From NCBI GenBank assembly GCA_022447685.1, contig JAKVAO010000001.1, forward strand, positions 39,468 through 103,467: a stretch of 64,000 nt of DNA. The letters are read 5' to 3'. Each line of letters opens with the position of its first letter. The stretch's first letter is position 1. This DNA is from Candidatus Caenarcanales bacterium (GTDB lineage Bacteria > Cyanobacteriota > Vampirovibrionia > LMEP-6097). Below, piece after piece: positions 27,118 to 33,048 of this stretch. The position numbers were made by a program, and so were the translations under genes. Below the pieces are notes generated by a model. It had not been told where the DNA came from. It ran no database searches and saw only the letters and a list, made by a program, of their open reading frames with translations.

Positions 27118-27564
27118 TTATGCCCTCGAAACTATAATTTCTCCTTCATTCACTTCCACACTTAAAGCTTTTAAAGGTTTCGGGGGAGGACCAGCTAAGT
27201 TCTTCCCCGAAACGGTGTCATAGACTCCGCCATGACATGCACACCATATCTTTTTCTTCTCATCGCTGTACTGAACTGTACATCCTAGATGAGTACATAT
27301 CGCATTATATGCGTAAAATTCACCTTCTTCAGATCTCACTAATAGAGCTGGAGCTGAACCAAACTTGAAGTTCTTGGCGCTACCTGGAATAAAATCATCA
27401 ACTTTTCCCATGGAAATAGAGGTTACTAATTCTGCTCCGGCTTGCTTTTTCTGAGTACCTGAAATTAGATATCTGAAGAATGGATAACTCGCCATTCCAG
27501 TCCAGAGAGCTGCAAAAACTCCTGTGATCCACCTGGTAAATACTCTTCTTGAACTTTTGATCAT
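27118..27564 (-). CDS. Rieske iron-sulfur protein
   Basis: The [2Fe-2S] Rieske subunit passes electrons from quinol at the Qo site to a cytochrome c. Ligand boxes are CTHLGC (90-95) and CACHGG (108-113), giving Cys90, His92, Cys110 and His111 as ligands and Cys95/Cys108 as the likely disulfide. The N-terminus has SSRRVFTRW followed by one hydrophobic helix, consistent with a Tat-type signal anchor. Length is 148. It is upstream of cytochrome b and 12 bases downstream of the split CydA-like gene. Confidence 0.93.
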   Translation of the reverse strand: MIKSSRRVFTRWITGVFAALWTGMASYPFFRYLISGTQKKQAGAELVTSISMGKVDDFIPGSAKNFKFGSAPALLVRSEEGEFYAYNAICTHLGCTVQYSDEKKKIWCACHGGVYDTVSGKNLAGPPPKPLKALSVEVNEGEIIVSRA

Positions 27565-27576
27565 TCTTAAAACCTC

Positions 27577-28521
27577 TTACTTATTTGCTTTCAAGCAAAT
27601 TTTAATTAACCAACCTATATAGAAAATAACTCCGACTGTAAGCGTGCCGAATATAACTAGCCAATCCCACTGTATCTGAACTGGTACAATTCCTGGATCT
27701 AAAGCCCCTTCTAAACTCCAGACTCTAAGGAAATGTCTCATCACTATCATTAATAAAACCGTTACTAGTGAGCTGATCATTGCTCCCATGAATTTGAGTT
27801 TGCTTGGTTTAATCAAGACTAGAACTGAGAAAACTAGTGAAATAATCATGAATAACATTGAGCTATGGAAGGAAGCAGTAGCAAGTCCGCCACCTTTTAT
27901 GAAAAATAAAGCTCTATCAGTAGGTAATGAGAGCATGAACCAAGTTCCAAAGCCAAGCTGTAAAATAGTTACAGAAGCGTATATGCCAGAGCCTACTTTG
28001 TATAGCCAGTGTGCGTAGTTTTTATCCTTCTTCTGATAGTAGAGACCGAAGCCACCTAGAGCGATACCAGTGATTGCAATAGAAGAAATAGCGAAGTGTA
28101 AAAATCTAGGAATTAACTGTGGTTCATTTAAGTTTAGGTTGATACCACTTGTTCCTTTCTTCGCTAGTTCAAGCCACTCGCTTGGGTTGAGCATCAGTGT
28201 CATATTGTTTACGAAGATAAAAGCTATGCAAAGAAATAAAAAGCTAGAAAGTATTAGAAAGATTGGGGCGAATTTACCAAATTTTTCGCCTTTGAATTTG
28301 TAGACATACTGAGCATAGTAGCCGATAAGTAAGAAAACCAAAATCAAGATCCAAGGCACAGCCATTAATATAGAAGAGCTGTAGAATGCTGGTCCATATA
28401 TTAACTGAAGGAATAAAAGTGGAACTATTCCCTGTGTAATAGCTAAGGAAGTGAAAAATGGTAATGAAAATGCTAATTGGCGGCCAGCTTTGTGAGCATA
28501 GCTATCTTTCTTAGAGCCCAA
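27577..28521 (-). CDS. CydA-like polytopic membrane protein, main part after an in-frame stop
   Basis: The frame encodes about eight transmembrane helices (314 residues from TTG 28521), e.g. FTSLAITQGIVPLLFLQLIYGP and MIVMRHFLRVWSLEG. It looks like a second CydA-like subunit belonging to the bc/bd-like cluster. The same frame continues upstream through TAA (28533-28531) into 47 more codons that encode a plausible first helix, so this is probably the 3' part of one interrupted gene. No ribosome binding site supports the TTG start. The annotation as a separate protein is therefore uncertain. Confidence 0.7.
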   Translation of the reverse strand: MGSKKDSYAHKAGRQLAFSLPFFTSLAITQGIVPLLFLQLIYGPAFYSSSILMAVPWILILVFLLIGYYAQYVYKFKGEKFGKFAPIFLILSSFLFLCIAFIFVNNMTLMLNPSEWLELAKKGTSGINLNLNEPQLIPRFLHFAISSIAITGIALGGFGLYYQKKDKNYAHWLYKVGSGIYASVTILQLGFGTWFMLSLPTDRALFFIKGGGLATASFHSSMLFMIISLVFSVLVLIKPSKLKFMGAMISSLVTVLLMIVMRHFLRVWSLEGALDPGIVPVQIQWDWLVIFGTLTVGVIFYIGWLIKICLKANK

Positions 28522-28530
28522 TAGAACGCT

Positions 28531-28674
28531 TTATACAGCTCCACCAGCTAAAGCTACATTCATTGGAACTACATGAGTGAAGAAACCAACTATTAAAAGT
28601 ACTTGAAGTAGCCATAATGGCGCTGGAAATGGTAAATCTTGGTAGTTTGGGACTATATTTGCTATTGGATCCAT
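28531..28674 (-). pseudogene. N-terminal 47 codons of the CydA-like gene, ending at an in-frame TAA
   Basis: ATG 28674, with AAGGG about 9 bases upstream, opens a 47-codon frame with one hydrophobic helix (PLWLLQVLLIVGFF) and the segment THVVPMNVALAGGAV. The His and glycine-rich pattern resembles the first helix of the CydA-like subunit at 24490-25857 (HVFLSHFAVGGG). TAA at 28533-28531 ends it. The downstream frame is identical, so a single base change would give a 365-residue protein. It may be a nonsense mutation, sequencing error, readthrough site or truly split gene. Confidence 0.65.
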
Positions 28675-28679
28675 AAGGA

Positions 28680-29035
28680 ATTGCCCTTAAGGATGATTTT
28701 AACTCTAGTTTTTGATCTTTACTTCAGGGAAAACTAAGGATTAACTGTGTAAATGCTTGTGTCTTGTGAGTAAATTGGTGCTTTTGTTTGTGGAATTTTA
28801 TTGTTCTCTTGCGAAATCTTTTAGAAAGGCTTGGTTTTTGTGTTATGCCTTGAGTCAATGATGTTGGTATTTGGTGAACTTGCGTGTTTTGTCGAGAAAT
28901 TGCTGCCTAAGGTCTAGAAATCATCATCCTTTGTGACGAAATTTGTTTTGTAACTCAAGAAATTAAGATCTTTTGTGAAGAAAAGCATAGAATATTAAAA
29001 GAAATTAAAATCTAAAGTTCAGAAAAGGAGTTTGT
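28680..29035. other. Divergent intergenic region (about 355 bases)
   Basis: The region separates the respiratory cluster (minus) from an unknown gene (plus) and should hold both promoters. It is T/G-rich, with several repeats of TTTGTG/CTTGTG-like words. I see no hairpin, tRNA or convincing -35/-10 pair. AAAAGGAG (29023-29030) is the ribosome binding site of the next gene. Confidence 0.4.
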
Positions 29036-29680
29036 GTGGATAAGAAAGAGAAAAATAGATACGTAATGTTTAAGGCAGTTGAAGAAGTGCTTCTCAGCAG
29101 TGAGGAAACTTTGAGTTCAACTCCAGCATTATCCTTAGTATTCAAGGATTTTCAAAAATTACTTGGAGAAATTAATGAGGTCGATAATAAATATAAATTA
29201 GTTTCAGAAGGAGCTGCTGCAAAGAAAGATAAGTCTGAGGATGATTTGATTGATGCTTTGCTCGCTGTTGCTGGAGTGGTTTATATCTATGCTCGAAGAA
29301 ATGATGATGAGCAATTGAAGGCTATGACTAGGCTTACTAGTAGCAGCCTGAAGAAAATGCGCGATGCTGATTTGTTGCAGAAAGCTAAAGGAATAACTCA
29401 GATGATCGAAGATAAATTTCAGGAACTTAAGAAATTTGGTTTGGAGAGAGACATTCTAAAAGACCTTCAACAGAAAGTATCTAATTATGAAAATGCTTCA
29501 GATTCTAAAGACGCTAAGTTTGGGCAGAGTAAAGCTGCTAGACAAGAGCTAACTGAGATTTTTGAGCAGGCAAATGAGATCTTGAATGAAGAGCTAGACA
29601 CAGTTATGGATTTTGTGAAAACCAAAGATTCCTCTCTCTATAAGGATTATCATGCTACTCGTTCGATTAAAGATGTTTAG
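29036..29680 (+). CDS. Hypothetical helical protein (214 aa)
   Basis: I do not recognise a named family. The protein is almost wholly helical and charged, without signal or membrane segment. It has FKAVEEVLLSSEETLSSTPALSLVFKDFQKLL at the N-terminus, an ALLAVAGVVYIYARRN core and a C-terminal EIFEQANEILNEELDTVMDFV. This resembles small cytoplasmic helical-bundle proteins common in several phyla. The start is GTG with a strong AAAAGGAG 6 bases upstream. A clear terminator follows, so it is monocistronic. Confidence 0.7.
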   Translation: MDKKEKNRYVMFKAVEEVLLSSEETLSSTPALSLVFKDFQKLLGEINEVDNKYKLVSEGAAAKKDKSEDDLIDALLAVAGVVYIYARRNDDEQLKAMTRLTSSSLKKMRDADLLQKAKGITQMIEDKFQELKKFGLERDILKDLQQKVSNYENASDSKDAKFGQSKAARQELTEIFEQANEILNEELDTVMDFVKTKDSSLYKDYHATRSIKDV

Positions 29681-29714
29681 TTTCTATTTCTCACTGGCAT
29701 GAGATTTTGTGTGT

Positions 29715-29741
29715 AAAGCACCCCTTTGGGGTGCTTTTTTA
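29715..29741 (+). terminator. Rho-independent terminator
   Basis: AAAGCACCCC-TTT-GGGGTGCTTT forms a 10-bp stem with a 3-base loop and runs into TTTAT. It ends transcription of the helical protein gene and insulates the AbrB/Doc/ATPase cassette. Confidence 0.92.
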
Positions 29742-29768
29742 TTCTTGAACATTGAAATATTAATGAAA

Positions 29769-29778
29769 TAATAACGTT
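29769..29778. promoter_or_regulatory. Palindrome upstream of the antitoxin gene
   Basis: ATAACGTTAT is a perfect 10-bp palindrome about 20 bases before the antitoxin ATG, within an AT-rich promoter-like region (TATAATTATATTATG follows). AbrB-type antitoxins autoregulate, so this is a candidate operator. Assignment is inference. Confidence 0.35.
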
Positions 29779-29797
29779 ATAAGTATATAATTATATT

Positions 29798-30013
29798 ATG
29801 GCAAAAATTAAACAACTACAAAAAGTAGGGACAAGTAAAGGAATCGTAATTGATAAGCCAATTTTAGAGATGCTTGATCTTGACCATGATGAGGCTGCTG
29901 TAGAGTTTGAAATTACTCCTGAGGGATTATTATTAAAACCTGCAAAGATTGAATCTATTTATAAAAAAGTTGCTAAAAAACATCGTAAGTCACTTGATAA
30001 GTTAGGTAAGTAA
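29798..30013 (+). CDS. AbrB/MazE-like antitoxin
   Basis: This 71-residue protein has the swapped-hairpin AbrB fold signature KIKQLQKVGTSKGIVIDKPILEMLDL followed by EFEITPEGLLLKPA. Such proteins bind their own promoter and neutralise a partner toxin. The C-terminal 20 residues are basic and could be the toxin-binding tail. The Doc-like gene begins at its stop codon, so they form a toxin-antitoxin pair. AT-rich inverted words upstream (ATAACGTTAT at about 29769) may be the operator. Confidence 0.85.
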   Translation: MAKIKQLQKVGTSKGIVIDKPILEMLDLDHDEAAVEFEITPEGLLLKPAKIESIYKKVAKKHRKSLDKLGK

Positions 30014-30015
30014 TT

Positions 30016-30399
30016 CTGTATTTTCTAAATTTAGAAGAAGTTCTTTTTATACATCAAGCTGAGACTTCTTATGCTAAGCATGATTCAAATGTTCGAGATT
30101 TGAACTTACTCAAATCCTCAATTGAAAATATTGAGATGATTTATATCAATGCTTACGATACCAATATATTTTCTCTTGCGAGTTACTATATAAAGTATAT
30201 AAGCTTAAATCACCCTTTTGTCGATGGGAATAAGCGTACAGCATTAGCTTCAGCTGTTGTATTCTTAGAATTTAATGGGTACTCTATTGATGAAACATAT
30301 GAAGAAGAATTAGCAGACTTAGTTTTAAATTTCATTAATAAAAAGATTCAACAAAAGGATTTAGTTCAGTTTCTAAGAGGTAACTCTAGAAAGAATTAA
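30016..30399 (+). CDS. doc: Doc/Fic-type toxin (death-on-curing family)
   Basis: Doc proteins are Fic-fold kinases that inactivate EF-Tu by phosphorylation. The active-site loop HPFVDGNKRTA is present, and the N-terminus YFLNLEEVLFIHQ matches the usual Doc start (LxLEEVLxIH). That start lies upstream of any ATG/GTG/TTG: the frame runs back to CTG 30016 (or ATT 30013), right at the antitoxin stop. The first conventional start, TTG 30100, would cut off about 28 conserved residues. A non-standard start with translational coupling, or a damaged start codon, is therefore implied. Length would be 127. Confidence 0.83.
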   Translation: MYFLNLEEVLFIHQAETSYAKHDSNVRDLNLLKSSIENIEMIYINAYDTNIFSLASYYIKYISLNHPFVDGNKRTALASAVVFLEFNGYSIDETYEEELADLVLNFINKKIQQKDLVQFLRGNSRKN

Positions 30400-30426
30400 T
30401 TTATGGATAAAGAGCCTATAGATTAA

Positions 30427-32664
30427 ATGATGAGTAAACTGTGTGTAAATTTAGAATATTGTTATGGCATAAAAAAACTTTGTCATGAATTTGATTTTGA
30501 AGGAGGGGAGACAAGTATTATATATGCACCTAATGGTTCAATGAAAAGCTCTTTTGCTAGAGTATTTAAGGACTTGAGTAAAAGTGAATTGTCTAAGGAC
30601 TTGATGTTCCCTGAAAGAAACTCTAAGCGTGAGGTTTTAGTTTGTGACAGTGATAGAGAGAGCGGTAGAAAGATTGAAGCTGAAGAAGTTTTAGTTATAG
30701 AACCTTATGTAGAAAACTATGAATTAGATGAAATGTCTACTCTCCTAGCAAAACCTGATCTGAGACAAAAATACGCTGAGATTCATAAAGAAATTGCAAC
30801 TAAACAAGATATTGCCTTAAAAGCCTTAATCAAAAATACTGGTTATTCTAAAGCTAAAAATGATCAAAAAGAAAAAATTTATAACAAGCTACTTAAATCT
30901 TTCGGTGAAAAGGATTTGAAAGAGTTATTTGAGAAAATTTTAGAATCTATCGATAAATATAATGAACATGAACTCCGTGATATTGAATATAAGCAAATTT
31001 TCAATTCAGAATCAGAGACTTTACTTAAAAATGAAAAATTCAGATCACATATTAGCGATTATGTAACTCTCTATGAGAAATTAATAGATCAATCACAATA
31101 TTTGAGTAAAGATTTCAATGATTACAACGCTAATCAAATTCAAAAGCAATTAGATAATAATGGTTTCTTTAAATCTGGTCATAAGCTTAAAATGAAAAAT
31201 AAAGAAGAATTGATTGATAATCAAGAGCAGTTGAAATCTCTGATTGAAGAGGAAAAAGAGAAAATCTTTAATGACGATGAATTGAAAAATAAGTTTATAG
31301 AATTTGAAAATTTATTAAATAAGAAAGAAGATAGGCGGTTTAGAGATTATTTACAAAATAATCAGAAACTAATTCCATACTTAGAAAATCTTGATAGTTT
31401 AGAAAAAACTCTTTGGATGATATATGCTTCAGAGGCCAAGTCTGAACTTGAAGATTTTTCTAAATCTTACAGCAAAGGGAAAGATGAGTTGTTAAAGATT
31501 GTTCGGGAAGCTAAAGAAAGTAAAACAACTTGGATGGAAGCTATGAAAACTTTTAATGAGAGATTTACTCACTTACCTTTTTCGCTTAGCCCTATAAACA
31601 AGGAAGATTGTATCCTACATGAAGAAGAGCCTAATATTCAATTTGTTTTTAAAGAAAATGATGAACTGCAAAGGAATGTTGAGAAAGAAGATCTATTAAA
31701 AGTATTGAGTCAGGGAGAAAAGCGAGCTCTCTATTTGCTCCATATTATTTTTGAAATTGAAATTAGAAAGTGTAAAAAACAGAATACTTTTATTATCATT
31801 GATGACATCGCTGATTCATTTGATTATAAAAATAAGTATGCAATCATTGAATATTTGCAAGATATTTCTAAAGATCAGAACTTTAAGCAAATTATACTCA
31901 CGCATAATTATGATTTTTATAGAACTACCAAGAGTAGATTAGCTATTCCTAAAAAGCTTTGTTTTCAGGTTTATAAAGGAAACAAAGAAATAAAACTTTT
32001 GGGGGATATAATTGGGCAGAATCCTATTGTAGAAATTATAAATGATATTTACTCAGCAGAGGACGGTGAATTTAATGATATTAATTTAATTGCTTCGATC
32101 CCTATTCTTAGAAATATTTCAGAATACTTGGGCTTGCAAGAGTTTAAAAATCAATTAACCTATATGCTTCATATTAAAGCTGGAAAAGATTCTATTATTG
32201 GAACCTACGATATTACAGTTGGAGATTTAACCAAGATCTATAATGTAGTCAATAGGGGCAGTATTGAATACCCTATGGATAGAGAAGAGAAAATTCTTGA
32301 TTTGATTTATAAAGTAGCTGATGATTTCCTGTCTGATAAAAAAGAAACTTTAAGTTTAGAAAATAAAATAGTGTTAGCTATGGCTATTAGACTTAAGGCT
32401 GAAGAAAAAATGATAAGTGATTTAAAGGAATTTGACTCATCCTTTAACATACCAAGTAGTCCAAAGCAGACACGCGATCTATCTAAAAAATATCAAAAGC
32501 TCCTAGAGAAAGAGCGTGAAAAATCTATATTAGAAAGAGTTCGTGTCATGACCCCTGAAAATATCCACATAAATTCTTTTATGTATGAACCCATACTTGA
32601 CATGGCAGATGTTGAACTTAAACATTTATATACTCAAGTGAATGATATTTTGGGCGAAAATTAA
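30427..32664 (+). CDS. Large ABC-class (AAA_13/RloC-like) ATPase, putative defence protein
   Basis: The protein (745 aa) has a P-loop at the N-terminus (APNGSMKSSF, 34-43), a long helical/coiled-coil insertion (about 90-390), an ABC signature LSQGEKR (427-433), Walker B FIIIDDIADSFD (455-466) and an H-loop ILTHNYD (His near 491). This layout is shared by RloC/PrrC- and OLD-like ATPases found in anti-phage modules. The residue before the P-loop lysine is Met instead of Gly. The C-terminal 250 residues (ending ENIHINSFMYEPILDMADVEL) are not a domain I can name and may be an effector. It follows the AbrB/Doc pair by 27 bases. The defence role is inference from context. Confidence 0.78.
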   Translation: MMSKLCVNLEYCYGIKKLCHEFDFEGGETSIIYAPNGSMKSSFARVFKDLSKSELSKDLMFPERNSKREVLVCDSDRESGRKIEAEEVLVIEPYVENYELDEMSTLLAKPDLRQKYAEIHKEIATKQDIALKALIKNTGYSKAKNDQKEKIYNKLLKSFGEKDLKELFEKILESIDKYNEHELRDIEYKQIFNSESETLLKNEKFRSHISDYVTLYEKLIDQSQYLSKDFNDYNANQIQKQLDNNGFFKSGHKLKMKNKEELIDNQEQLKSLIEEEKEKIFNDDELKNKFIEFENLLNKKEDRRFRDYLQNNQKLIPYLENLDSLEKTLWMIYASEAKSELEDFSKSYSKGKDELLKIVREAKESKTTWMEAMKTFNERFTHLPFSLSPINKEDCILHEEEPNIQFVFKENDELQRNVEKEDLLKVLSQGEKRALYLLHIIFEIEIRKCKKQNTFIIIDDIADSFDYKNKYAIIEYLQDISKDQNFKQIILTHNYDFYRTTKSRLAIPKKLCFQVYKGNKEIKLLGDIIGQNPIVEIINDIYSAEDGEFNDINLIASIPILRNISEYLGLQEFKNQLTYMLHIKAGKDSIIGTYDITVGDLTKIYNVVNRGSIEYPMDREEKILDLIYKVADDFLSDKKETLSLENKIVLAMAIRLKAEEKMISDLKEFDSSFNIPSSPKQTRDLSKKYQKLLEKEREKSILERVRVMTPENIHINSFMYEPILDMADVELKHLYTQVNDILGEN

Positions 32665-32674
32665 CTTCAGGATT

Positions 32675-33037
32675 CTAAGATCCACTACCAGAAAAATAAG
32701 TAATTCTAGCCACAGAAACTTCAGAAACAAACATAACTCCAGATTGCCCTTCTAGTAGTGTTCTCAAGCCTCTTGCGATATTACTGATTACATCTTCAGG
32801 TGCTACAGCCATGACCATGACTTGGCTAGACTTATCATTGAACAGTAATCTACCTTCGTGTGAACCGCTGTGACCATAACCAGAGACATTCGGAATTATC
32901 GTATAGCCAGTAACTCCTGAGTCCTGCATCATATTCGTCACCTTCTCTTGATTCTCACCAGAAATGACTACTTCGATTTTAAGCATTTTGCTTAATTTTA
33001 GCCCAGTGTTTTCTTCATCAAAAAATACGTTGTCCAT
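32675..33037 (-). CDS. PII-like protein associated with DabAB
   Basis: The ferredoxin-like PII fold is suggested by MLKIEVVISGENQEKV, GYTIIPNVSGYGHSGSHEG (a T-loop-like region) and VMVMAVAPEDVISNIARGLRTLL. Such divergent PII proteins sit next to carbonate transport genes and bind adenine nucleotides or bicarbonate. It is 120 residues with AAGGAT before the ATG, 11 bases downstream of dabA. It probably regulates or senses the carbon transporter. Confidence 0.85.
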   Translation of the reverse strand: MDNVFFDEENTGLKLSKMLKIEVVISGENQEKVTNMMQDSGVTGYTIIPNVSGYGHSGSHEGRLLFNDKSSQVMVMAVAPEDVISNIARGLRTLLEGQSGVMFVSEVSVARITYFSGSGS

Positions 33038-33048
33038 ATAACTTATCC

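Noticed and set aside
26983..27165. 60-codon plus-strand frame opposite the petC-petB gap
   Set aside because: It is opposite the small ORF and the Rieske gene end, has no ribosome binding site, and the operon runs on the other strand.
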